From NCBI GenBank assembly GCA_039025235.1, contig JBCCOS010000001.1, positions 248,001 to 312,000 of the forward strand: a stretch of DNA of 64,000 nucleotides. Direction: 5' to 3'. Position numbers and translations under genes: made by a program. Under the pieces are notes generated by a model that saw nothing but the letters and a program-made list of their open reading frames with translations, was not told where the DNA came from and ran no database searches. Of the stretch, positions 16,684 through 25,286 are shown in pieces. Position 1 is the first letter of the stretch; every line of letters begins with the position of its first letter. Source of the stretch: MED-G105 sp039025235 (lineage in GTDB: Bacteria > Pseudomonadota > Alphaproteobacteria > Caulobacterales > Parvularculaceae).

Positions 16684-18777
16684 ATGCGTAATATTTTGAG
16701 TTTATCGGCATCGCTTATCGCCATTTCGTCGCTAAATGGTCAGGCGTTTGCGCAGGCAGACGATGGTGATGATCGGATCATTGTCACGGCTTCGCCACTT
16801 GGCAGAACGGTTGAAGAGACGATTGGTGGCACGTCTGTTGTCTCCAAAGAGGAGTTGAGACAGCGGCTTGAAAACACGATTGGTGAAACGCTACGTCGTG
16901 AGCCTGGTGTTTCGTCGACATTCTTTGGTCAGGGCGCCAGCCGTCCGGTTATTCGTGGTCTTGCGGGGCCAAGAATTCGCGTTTTGGATAACGGCATTGG
17001 CGCGATTGACGCGTCAGTCACCAGCCCGGATCATGCCGTTGCCATTGACCCAGCGACGGCTGAGCAGGTCGAAATCGTTCGCGGTACTGCGATGCTTCTT
17101 TATGGTTCGTCAGCTGCCGGCGGTGTTGTTAATATTGTCAACAACAGAATTCCGCAGCGTTTACCCGAAGATGGCATAGACGGTTACGCTTCCATCGGAG
17201 CGTCTACGGCCGATGATGGCGCCCGCTTTAACGGGAGTTTTGATGCTTCTGTTGGAAAACTAGGCAACGGAACCTTAGTCCTCCATGGCGATGGCTTTTA
17301 CAGAGAAGGTCAAGACTACGAAATTCCTGGCTTCGCTGAGTCACAAGCGCTTCGTGACGCTGAAGAAGCGGAAGCCGCTGAAGTAGGTGGAGATTTTGAA
17401 GAGGAAGATGAAGCCTTCGGGATCCTGCCAAACTCTGGTTTTGAAACGCGGGGTGCGTCTGGCGGGCTTTCTTGGGTCTTTGACGATGGATTCTTCGGTG
17501 TTTCTGGTACCGTCATCGATAGCCTCTACGGCGTCCCAGGCGGTAAGGAAGAAGAAGAGGGAGAAGAGGCCGAAGGAGCGGAAGAAGAAGGCGGCGTATT
17601 AATTGATCTTCGCCAGCGTCGGATTGATATGGCGGGAGAGATTAATCGCGATTTTGCCATTTTCCGTCAGGCCAAAGTTCGTCTCGGATATGCTGATTAT
17701 GAGCATATTGAGTTTGAGCCATCCGGAGAAGAGGGGACCGTTTTTGCCAATGAAGGTTGGGAAGGTCGGATCGATCTCGTGACGCAGACAACAACAATTG
17801 CCGGTTGGGAGACAACGGGTGCTGTTGGTGGTCAATTCCAATTGCGCGACTTCTCAGCAATTGGTGAAGAGGCTTTTGTTCCTCCGACAGATACGACGCA
17901 GTATGGCTTCTTCGCATTGCAAGAAGCAACGCGTGGTAAATGGCGCTTAGAGCTTGGTGCCCGTTACGAGAGCACGAACCAAGAAGTGGTGGAAACCGGT
18001 GTGGAACGAGACTTTGATGGTTTCTCCGTATCCGGTGGTGTCGCTTATGAGCCGACGGATGAAATCTTTCTTGGTGTCACTGGGTTCCGTACGGAGCGTG
18101 CGCCAGCGACCGAAGAGCTTTTCTCGAATGGCCCCCACTTGGCGACTCGAGCATTTGAAATTGGTGATCCTACGCTCGATGAGGAGATTGCCCGCGGTGT
18201 CGAGGCAACCGCGCGTTATCAAACCGAACGTTTCATGGTCGGTGTGAATGGATTTTACACGAACTATCGTGACTTCATTTATGAAGATTTGACCGGTGAA
18301 GAAGAGGATGACTTACCAGTATTCCAATTCTTTGCGGCAGATGCTGAATTCGTCGGATTTGAAGTTGAATCCAACGCTAAACTATATGAGTGGTCTGGTA
18401 TTGATTTCAGCCTTGATGGTCAGGTTTCATACGTTAGGGCGACTGTTGACACCGTTGACGGTGACGTTCCTCGTATTCCACCGCTACAAGGCTTGATCGG
18501 TCTATCAGCAAATTCCGAATATACGGACTTCCGCGCTGAAGTTGAGCTGGTGGATGATCAAGATGACGTCAGCGCGTTTGAGTTACCCACCGATGGTTTC
18601 GCATTCTTTAATGTGTATACATCCTATCGGCCTTGGGGCTCTGATAGTCCGGTCTCACTTAATATAGCGGCGACAAATCTCACCAATGACGAAGGTCGTG
18701 TCCATGCGTCTTTCTTGAAAGACCGAGCGCCGTTGCTTGGACGCAATGTTGTGTTTTCAATATCTGGACAATTCTAG
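16684..18777 (+). CDS. TonB-dependent receptor, ZnuD-like (putative zinc uptake)
   Basis: This 697-residue outer-membrane receptor has a signal peptide at about residues 1-23. A TonB box region follows (DRIIVTASPLGR), then a plug domain with QGASRPVIRGLAGPRIRVLDNG and EIVRGTAMLLYGSSAAGGVVNIV motifs (shown in parts), and a beta-barrel ending in FSISGQF with the usual C-terminal Phe. The segment SLYGVPGG is typical of ZnuD receptors, where a His-rich loop follows. Here the matching loop is Glu/Ala/Gly-rich (KEEEEGEEAEGAEEEGG), and a second acidic loop lies near residues 222-245. It is probably cotranscribed with the His-rich protein upstream. Zinc as substrate is inference; no Zur site was seen. 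Confidence 0.85.
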   Translation: MRNILSLSASLIAISSLNGQAFAQADDGDDRIIVTASPLGRTVEETIGGTSVVSKEELRQRLENTIGETLRREPGVSSTFFGQGASRPVIRGLAGPRIRVLDNGIGAIDASVTSPDHAVAIDPATAEQVEIVRGTAMLLYGSSAAGGVVNIVNNRIPQRLPEDGIDGYASIGASTADDGARFNGSFDASVGKLGNGTLVLHGDGFYREGQDYEIPGFAESQALRDAEEAEAAEVGGDFEEEDEAFGILPNSGFETRGASGGLSWVFDDGFFGVSGTVIDSLYGVPGGKEEEEGEEAEGAEEEGGVLIDLRQRRIDMAGEINRDFAIFRQAKVRLGYADYEHIEFEPSGEEGTVFANEGWEGRIDLVTQTTTIAGWETTGAVGGQFQLRDFSAIGEEAFVPPTDTTQYGFFALQEATRGKWRLELGARYESTNQEVVETGVERDFDGFSVSGGVAYEPTDEIFLGVTGFRTERAPATEELFSNGPHLATRAFEIGDPTLDEEIARGVEATARYQTERFMVGVNGFYTNYRDFIYEDLTGEEEDDLPVFQFFAADAEFVGFEVESNAKLYEWSGIDFSLDGQVSYVRATVDTVDGDVPRIPPLQGLIGLSANSEYTDFRAEVELVDDQDDVSAFELPTDGFAFFNVYTSYRPWGSDSPVSLNIAATNLTNDEGRVHASFLKDRAPLLGRNVVFSISGQF

Positions 18778-18803
18778 AGAAAACACTCCAATTGCGGGGG
18801 CTG

Positions 18804-18839
18804 AACCTTCCCGTGGCTTTGTCGCGGGGAGGTTTTTTT
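18804..18839 (+). terminator. Rho-independent terminator of the TonB receptor gene
   Basis: AACCTTCCCG at 18804-18813 pairs with CGGGGAGGTT at 18825-18834 (ten pairs, one G-U) and is followed by seven T. It starts 27 bp after the stop codon. Confidence 0.92.
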
Positions 18840-18985
18840 ATTCCCTATAACCGAGAAGCGTATCGGCTTTAATTATTGCTGATTGCGAGAGTGCCCCCCA
18901 AACAAACCAGAAAATGGGAGGGGTAACAGTTGGCTAATTTAAAAGCCGCGCCGCGGATCATCTTATGAAAAGTGAAAAGTCATGT

Positions 18986-19930
18986 TCACATTTTCAGGCG
19001 GCGGCCACCATTATTCTTGACCGTGTTGTCGCGAATGATCGGTACGATCCTAGTATCATTCCTCAGTAGAATACCGCCATTATAGTTATTGATGATCTCG
19101 TTACCCTCAATTGTAAAACCGACTGCGGCGCCGCCGCGCGTGAGGTCGTAATTCAAGATGGCCGAATTATCGCTGTCCACCGATTGAATAATTTTGTTAT
19201 TTTTTACGGTGACCAATCCCCCTTTTGATGCATCAAGAGCGTAACTCGCCCGCCCGTAAGCATCATCCATAAGATTTCCGATAAGGACAGTTTCGCGGGC
19301 CAAACTCTTAACGTGGTGTCCGATGCGCGTGCCTATGAATTCACTATCACGAATATCCACTTTCGACGCGTTCAAAACATAAATCGCATGGGACTGACCA
19401 TCGCCAAATCCGTTGTCGATGAATTTTGTTCCGGTGATTGTGATCACGCCATTTGGGTCGCCGGTCGCTAAAATACCATCCTCATTACTATCGAACAGGC
19501 AATTTACGATCGTTAGGTTTAGGCCCTCGTGCCGCACGCCCGCACCATTTCGATCCCAAGAGCTTGTGTTGCGGAAAACAAGATTCTCTAAGCGGAGTGA
19601 AACCCCGACCTGAGGGACAAGGACGCCTTTATCGGTCGTTTCGGCCGACCGTAGAATAGGCCGCTGTGTTCCGTTTATCGCTCCGCGAAGCGTAATATTT
19701 TTTCGAATGCGCACATCCTTAAGGTCATAATCGCCGGCTGGGATCTCGATAACGGTGCCGTCTGCTGCGTTCTGTATCTGTCGTTCTAGCCAAGCGCCGT
19801 CAAACCTTGTTGCCGCATTCGCGTCAAACGCGGTGCAAAAGCTTATGCCTAGCCCGATGCCTATGGCGCTTGCGAATGCGGCGAGGGCAAAGGAGGCTTG
19901 CTTTACAGCTTTTTCGATAACCAGAGACAT
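18986..19930 (-). CDS. Secreted right-handed beta-helix protein
   Basis: The 314-residue product has a signal peptide ending in ANA at about residue 39. The rest is a parallel beta-helix of the NosD/CASH type. It has repeated short strands such as GVLVPQVGVSLRLENLVFRN, LTIVNCLFDSNEDGI, ITITGTKFIDNG and FTIEGNEIINNYNGGI. Such proteins are often carbohydrate-binding or polysaccharide-processing, but catalytic residues cannot be identified by eye. It stands alone, facing the TonB receptor gene across a terminator. The C-terminus is basic (GGRRLKM). Confidence 0.82.
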   Translation of the reverse strand: MSLVIEKAVKQASFALAAFASAIGIGLGISFCTAFDANAATRFDGAWLERQIQNAADGTVIEIPAGDYDLKDVRIRKNITLRGAINGTQRPILRSAETTDKGVLVPQVGVSLRLENLVFRNTSSWDRNGAGVRHEGLNLTIVNCLFDSNEDGILATGDPNGVITITGTKFIDNGFGDGQSHAIYVLNASKVDIRDSEFIGTRIGHHVKSLARETVLIGNLMDDAYGRASYALDASKGGLVTVKNNKIIQSVDSDNSAILNYDLTRGGAAVGFTIEGNEIINNYNGGILLRNDTRIVPIIRDNTVKNNGGRRLKM

Positions 19931-20308
19931 ATCTGCTTATTCCTCTTTTAATTCTCCACAACCACGCATTCGACCGATTGTATTCCGCGAATATGCAAAT
20001 CGCTCGCCGCTTACTATCTCATCTGTACGAGTTGCTCGACGACGTTAAAACCATACCGCATAGGTATCCAGGACGACCAATGTCAGACTTTTGTAAAAAC
20101 ACCTTGCCCTTTGGCGTTCTTCGATCCATTCATGCGGTTTAGAGAAGGCGTTTTTGCAACGCGTTCAACAACGGCTTTGCTAAAGCGTCGTCGGTTTATC
20201 CTTTGTGAGCATGCCTCGCATGGACTGGCGCGCTTCTTTCATGGTCAAATAACTTAATCCCGAAATGACCAGGGTTGGTTAATTTGCGCGGAGTAGGCAC
20301 GGCAAGAG
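19931..20308. other. 378-bp divergent promoter region
   Basis: It lies between the beta-helix gene (minus) and ppdK (plus). No gene, clear hairpin or repeat copy was seen. Both promoters should be here but were not placed. Confidence 0.5.
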
Positions 20309-23002
20309 ATGAAACAAGATCAAAAGTTGACCCATAAAAGTGTATTTAGTTTTGGTGCTAAGTCGGCTGATGGCGATGCAAGCATGAGAAATCTCTTAGG
20401 CGGTAAAGGGGCAAACCTTGCCGAAATGTCAAATCTTGGGTTGCCGGTCCCGCCTGGCTTTACGATCACGACTGAGGTGTGCACGGCCTATTACGATAAT
20501 GGAAGGCAGTTTCCTAAGGGGCTAAAGGCGGAGGTGAATGCCGCATTACAAATGGTTGGTGAGGCTGTTGACCGCGCTTTTGGTGATGCATCGCGTCCGT
20601 TATTAGTGTCGGTTCGCTCAGGTGCGAGAGCCTCAATGCCCGGCATGATGGATACGGTTCTTAATTTAGGGTTGAACGACGATACCGTTGAGGGACTTGC
20701 TGCACTGGCCGGCGATAAGCGTTTTGCCTATGATAGCTATCGACGATTTATCCAGATGTACTCAAATGTTGTTCTGGACCTCGATCATCACATGTTTGAA
20801 GAGATCCTTGAGACCTATAAGGACGAAAACGACTATCATCTTGATACGGATTTAACAGCTGACGACTGGAAAGAGATTATCTCTTTTTACAAAGCCGCTG
20901 TTACCGAAGAGCTTGACAAAGGCTTTCCGCAAGACCCCCATGAGCAGCTTTGGGGCGCCATAAGCGCGGTCTTTGGATCATGGCGAAATGACCGCGCTGA
21001 TGTTTACCGACGGTTACATAATATCCCTGAAAGTTGGGGGACGGCGGTTAATATCCAAGCGATGGTCTTTGGTAATATGGGTGATACATCGGCAACAGGT
21101 GTTGCCTTTACCCGCGATCCTTCCACGGGTGAAAATACAAGGTACGGAGAATTTTTGATCAACGCGCAGGGAGAAGATGTTGTGGCGGGTATTCGAACGC
21201 CTCAAACTTTGACGAAACGCGCGCGGGAGGAGATGGGCGAAGAAGCGCCATCGATGGAAGAGGCGATGCCTACCGCGTTTGCTGAATTGTCCGAAATTTT
21301 TGCGAAGTTGGAAAATCACTATCGAGACATGCAGGACATCGAGTTCACTGTTCAGGACAATAAGCTTTGGATGCTTCAAACTCGCAACGGAAAGCGGACG
21401 GCCCCTGCTGCTTTAAAAATCGCTGTTGATCTGTGTCGCGAGGGGTTAATTACCGAAGAAGAAGCGGTCATGCGGGTTGATCCACATTCATTGGACCAGT
21501 TGCTCCATCCGAGCTTAGACCCGTCCGCACCGAGGGATTTATTGCTTAGTGGCTTGCCAGCCTCACCTGGCGCTGCGTCAGGCGAGATCGTTTTTAATGC
21601 TGACGAGGCGGAGCGCCTTGCCCAGGAGGGGCGTAGTGTTATTCTCGTTCGTGTGGAGACGAGTCCTGAAGATATCCACGGAATGCATGCGGCTTCTGCC
21701 ATCGTGACAGCGCGTGGTGGTATGACAAGCCATGCAGCTGTGGTCGCCCGGGGAATGGGGCGACCTTGCGTTTGCGGCGCTGGTGATTTGCGGATTAATC
21801 TTGATAAAGAGCAGCTTGAGGTTGCTGGTCGATCTTTGAAGCGTGGCGACATGATTACGGTCGACGGTGCGGAAGGCAAAGTCTATGTGGGCGATGTCGA
21901 CAAAATCGAACCCGAACTCGCTGGTGATTTTGGTGAGCTGATGGGCTGGGCGGATCGCTATCGTCGAATGAAAGTTCGGTCGAACGCTGAAACGCCGAGG
22001 GATGCCGAAACAGCACGCGGCTTTGGTGCAGAGGGTATTGGGCTCTGCCGCACAGAGCATATGTTTTTTGATGCTGAACGCATCGTTGCCGTTCGTGAGA
22101 TGATCCTTGCTGAGGACAAAAAAGGAAGGGAGGCTGCGCTCGCCAAGCTTCTTCCGATGCAACGGTCTGATTTTGAAGAGCTCTTTAAAGTAATGCGCGG
22201 TCTGCCCGTTACGGTACGTTTGCTTGATCCTCCTTTGCATGAATTTCTTCCGCATTCTGATGCAGAAATTGAGGAGGTTGCGTCCGCTGGTGGTATGGAT
22301 GCCGCACAGCTCAAGGAACGGGCCCAAGCCCTTCAGGAGTTCAATCCAATGCTGGGGCATCGTGGATGTCGGCTTGGTGTCTCGTACCCAGAGATTTATG
22401 AAATGCAGGCGCGCGCAATAATCGAAGCGGCTATCGCCGTAAAAGCGGAAACTGGTGATGAGGTCATCCCAGAAATCATGATTCCGCTTGTTGCTGTTAA
22501 GAAGGAACTTGCTTTCTTAAAAGAGCGCATTGATGCTGTTGTTAAGGCCGTTTTAGATGAGAAAAATGTGCAGCTTTCTTATCTTGTCGGTACCATGATT
22601 GAGTTGCCCCGTGCGGCGCTCACAGCGGACGCCATAGCCGAAGAAGCCGAGTTCTTTTCATTCGGTACAAATGATCTAACACAAACAACCTATGGCTTAT
22701 CTCGCGATGACTCCGCGGCGTTCCTGCCTGATTATCTGCGCGCGAAGGTATTGGAACATGACCCATTTGTTACGCTCGATCCGGACGGTGTGGGGGCGCT
22801 TATCGAGATTGCGGCTCAAAAAGGTAAGGCAACGCGCCCAGATATAAAGTTAGGGATTTGCGGCGAACATGGTGGTGACCCGTCGTCTATCGCAATTGTC
22901 GAAGAAATTGGGCTTGAATATGTTTCCTGTTCGCCGTATCGAGCTCCGATTGCTCGGTTAGCGGCGGCTCAGGCAGCATTGAAGAAATCAAAAGGTTTAT
23001 AA
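20309..23002 (+). CDS. ppdK: Pyruvate, phosphate dikinase
   Basis: At 897 residues it has the normal length for this enzyme, which interconverts pyruvate, ATP and phosphate with PEP, AMP and pyrophosphate. The N-terminal nucleotide-binding domain starts with LLGGKGANLAEMSNLGLPVPPGF, seen in parts, and RSGARASMPGMMDTVLN. The central swivelling domain carries the catalytic His in GGMTSHAAVVARGMGRPCV. The C-terminal PEP/pyruvate barrel has GTNDLTQTTYGLSRDD and CGEHGGDP with the catalytic Cys. In alphaproteobacteria it supports gluconeogenic PEP supply or pyrophosphate use. It appears to be a single-gene unit. Confidence 0.97.
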   Translation: MKQDQKLTHKSVFSFGAKSADGDASMRNLLGGKGANLAEMSNLGLPVPPGFTITTEVCTAYYDNGRQFPKGLKAEVNAALQMVGEAVDRAFGDASRPLLVSVRSGARASMPGMMDTVLNLGLNDDTVEGLAALAGDKRFAYDSYRRFIQMYSNVVLDLDHHMFEEILETYKDENDYHLDTDLTADDWKEIISFYKAAVTEELDKGFPQDPHEQLWGAISAVFGSWRNDRADVYRRLHNIPESWGTAVNIQAMVFGNMGDTSATGVAFTRDPSTGENTRYGEFLINAQGEDVVAGIRTPQTLTKRAREEMGEEAPSMEEAMPTAFAELSEIFAKLENHYRDMQDIEFTVQDNKLWMLQTRNGKRTAPAALKIAVDLCREGLITEEEAVMRVDPHSLDQLLHPSLDPSAPRDLLLSGLPASPGAASGEIVFNADEAERLAQEGRSVILVRVETSPEDIHGMHAASAIVTARGGMTSHAAVVARGMGRPCVCGAGDLRINLDKEQLEVAGRSLKRGDMITVDGAEGKVYVGDVDKIEPELAGDFGELMGWADRYRRMKVRSNAETPRDAETARGFGAEGIGLCRTEHMFFDAERIVAVREMILAEDKKGREAALAKLLPMQRSDFEELFKVMRGLPVTVRLLDPPLHEFLPHSDAEIEEVASAGGMDAAQLKERAQALQEFNPMLGHRGCRLGVSYPEIYEMQARAIIEAAIAVKAETGDEVIPEIMIPLVAVKKELAFLKERIDAVVKAVLDEKNVQLSYLVGTMIELPRAALTADAIAEEAEFFSFGTNDLTQTTYGLSRDDSAAFLPDYLRAKVLEHDPFVTLDPDGVGALIEIAAQKGKATRPDIKLGICGEHGGDPSSIAIVEEIGLEYVSCSPYRAPIARLAAAQAALKKSKGL

Positions 23003-23437
23003 TTTTCGCTGAAAGCGGTGTGTTGAGACCGAAGTGTTGCGTTGTTTATTCCTAATTGAACAGGGCGACCCTCGGCCTTTTAGATGTTCTATCGCGTTCT
23101 AAAAATCTCAACTTTCACTCTGTTTCGAAATGGCACAATTGAATTTGAGGGAAATACCCGCCTTGCGCGTATTCTATCGCGTTTCTTAAATTTTTAAGAT
23201 TGCGCGGCTTTTTTGTAAGATTTTGTGATAACTCACGAGGTTGAATGTGAAGAGACGAGCAACAAAATCTCTAGTGGAAAAGGCGCTTCGGGAAAAAAGA
23301 ATTTGAGACGGTTTGGGTTGGGGTGCGGCCAAACGAGATAGGCAAATGGGTTGGTGAAGGAGGCCATATCGGCGGTCGGTTTCAATATGACAACATATCT
23401 TTGAAACTGATAAGGCGATGTGAGCGGTGATGTAAGT
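23003..23437. other. 435-bp intergenic region with a short direct repeat and AT palindrome
   Basis: TTCTATCGCGTTCT at 23087-23100 recurs almost exactly at 23172-23186, about 85 bp apart. The second copy runs into TCTTAAA-TT-TTTAAGA (23184-23199). No gene is supported. This could be a regulatory region of the following hydrolase gene, but no regulator can be named. Confidence 0.45.
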
Positions 23438-24208
23438 ATGACAGCTACGGCTTATCGACATATTCCAGAAATCAATTGGACGCTGAGAAGCTTACTCGCG
23501 GCAACCGGGATGGCGCTGTGTTTGTTGCTATCAGCGTTTAGTGCAGCCGCGTCAACTAAGCAGATTGCTGCTACAAGGGCGGCAGAACAAGAGCTAGCGG
23601 ATGAAGCTGAATTTGTAGCAGCACTCGCCGAGCACCTTGCGGCGGAAACCGCTGATCTACGCGCCTCAATGACCACGCCGAGTTTAAAGCCAGCGCAGCA
23701 ATTCAATGAGGTAATCGTAAAAACTGATCAGATCACCGACCTCGTGCCCTTAGATTTATCGGTTATTCCGTCGACCAAAATAAATGCGGCGGAAGCAAAA
23801 TGCCTTGCCCAAGCGATTTATTACGAGGCACGAAGCGAGAGCCGGATCGGTCAGGTGGCGGTCGCGGATGTGGTTCTTAATCGCGTTGCCAGTCGGGTCT
23901 ATCCTTCCACGATTTGCGGGGTTGTCTTTCAAGGTAGCGAGCGGGTGACCGGCTGCCAATTTTCTTTTACCTGTGATGGATCTATGAAAGCGCGCCTCAA
24001 TCGACGGCTTTGGGCGCAAAGTGAACTGATTGCGACTGCAGTATTGTCTGGCATGCGACTTCCCGTAAGCCGTCATGCAACCCATTATCATGCAAATTAT
24101 GTGTCGCCACCGTGGGCTAAAAAACTAACGCCGACGGCTGTGATCGGTAAGCACAAGTTTTATCGCTTCAAGGGGAGCACCCGTCCCGCTGCCCCTGTTG
24201 CGATGTAG
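23438..24208 (+). CDS. SleB-type cell wall hydrolase
   Basis: The protein has 256 residues from the ATG at 23438; a GTG 18 bases earlier is an equal alternative. A hydrophobic signal or anchor lies at about residues 18-40. The Hydrolase_2 (SleB, PF07486) domain fills the C-terminal half, with AEAKCLAQAIYYEARSES containing the catalytic Glu, QVAVADVVLNRVAS, and CQFSFTCDG. These enzymes cleave peptidoglycan glycan strands. In non-sporing alphaproteobacteria the family is thought to remodel the wall. An Ala/Glu-rich linker joins anchor and domain. Confidence 0.9.
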   Translation: MTATAYRHIPEINWTLRSLLAATGMALCLLLSAFSAAASTKQIAATRAAEQELADEAEFVAALAEHLAAETADLRASMTTPSLKPAQQFNEVIVKTDQITDLVPLDLSVIPSTKINAAEAKCLAQAIYYEARSESRIGQVAVADVVLNRVASRVYPSTICGVVFQGSERVTGCQFSFTCDGSMKARLNRRLWAQSELIATAVLSGMRLPVSRHATHYHANYVSPPWAKKLTPTAVIGKHKFYRFKGSTRPAAPVAM

Positions 24209-24262
24209 TGCTATTACGTTGTCTCTATTGTCGGCATTGTTGTGATGGTGTGCATCTGGCCC

Positions 24263-24362
24263 TAAAGCGCCTCCATTTCAATTAGAAGCAGATCGGCGCT
24301 TTAAATTGTTGATTTTACGCATTTCCTTAACGCCAACCGCACACACTTGGCTTGGAAATTTA
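24263..24362 (+). repeat. Dispersed family A repeat, copy between sleB-like gene and nadC
   Basis: Both palindromes are recognisable. Small changes (CTCCATTTC, AGCAGATC) lie in the first loop, and the right end reads GGAAATTTAA instead of GGAAATGCTTTA. It is located between convergent genes. Confidence 0.9.
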
Positions 24363-24407
24363 AGGCATGCATCGGATGCGTTAGATCTTACTTTTCCGTG
24401 TGACGCT

Positions 24408-25286
24408 TTAGGATTTAACATCCAAGCCAACATCTAACGATGGTGCAGAGTGCGTGATCCAGCCGGAAGAGATAACGTCGACCCCTGTTTCTGCGATTGC
24501 GCAAACTGTGTCTAACGTCACGTTCCCTGATGCCTCTAAAATGCTACGATGATTATTAATTGTGACAGCTGATTTAAGATCATCTGTCGTCATATTATCC
24601 AGTAAAACAACATCTGCCCCTGCCTCCAGAGCTTCGCCAAGTTGTTTCAGCGTATCGACCTCAACCTCGATTTTCATCGTATGCGGAATGGTGCTGCGGG
24701 TCTGTTCAATCGCCTTTTGGATGCCGCCCGCTGCAGCGATGTGATTGTCTTTAATCATAACGGCATCATAAAGACCGAAGCGATGATTTGAACCGCCTCC
24801 ACATCGAACGGCATATTTTTCCAATGCCCTCAAGCCCGGCGTTGTTTTCCTCGTGCACGTAAAACGCGCTTGCGTATGCTTGATGGCCTGGACAAATTGA
24901 TGGGTGAGCGTGGCTATTCCCGATAGATGACCCATGAAATTTAAAGCAACACGTTCGCCGGTGAGAATTCCACGTGCTGGCCCTTCGATCTCAAGAATTG
25001 TTTGGTCACTTTCAAGGAAATAACCATCTTTATACGGCGTTAATATATTTATAGTTGGGTCGATCTGTCGAAATGTTTCGAGAACAAGCTCTATGCCTGC
25101 AATGACACCGGGCTTGCGTACACGAATTTCTGCTCGCATATTTTGGTTGGCAGGGATGCATGCTGTTGTCGTTACGTCACCGGCATGGCCTAAGTCTTCC
25201 TCCAGGGCACGTTCAACCGCATCCGTCATGATCTGCCGGGGTAGGGGCACAAGACTTGTCGGAGCGGCAGGTCGGGCAGACGTCAT
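24408..25286 (-). CDS. nadC: Nicotinate-nucleotide pyrophosphorylase (quinolinate phosphoribosyltransferase)
   Basis: NadC converts quinolinate and PRPP into nicotinate mononucleotide, the third step of de novo NAD synthesis. The 292-residue protein has the family motifs EEDLGHAGDVTT, CTRKTTPGLRALEKYAV with the PRPP-binding Arg/Lys residues, GGGSNHRFGLYDAVMIKDNH, and EVEVDTLKQ. The ATG overlaps the nadB stop by four bases (ATGA), so translation is probably coupled. It is the last gene of nadABC. Confidence 0.97.
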   Translation of the reverse strand: MTSARPAAPTSLVPLPRQIMTDAVERALEEDLGHAGDVTTTACIPANQNMRAEIRVRKPGVIAGIELVLETFRQIDPTINILTPYKDGYFLESDQTILEIEGPARGILTGERVALNFMGHLSGIATLTHQFVQAIKHTQARFTCTRKTTPGLRALEKYAVRCGGGSNHRFGLYDAVMIKDNHIAAAGGIQKAIEQTRSTIPHTMKIEVEVDTLKQLGEALEAGADVVLLDNMTTDDLKSAVTINNHRSILEASGNVTLDTVCAIAETGVDVISSGWITHSAPSLDVGLDVKS

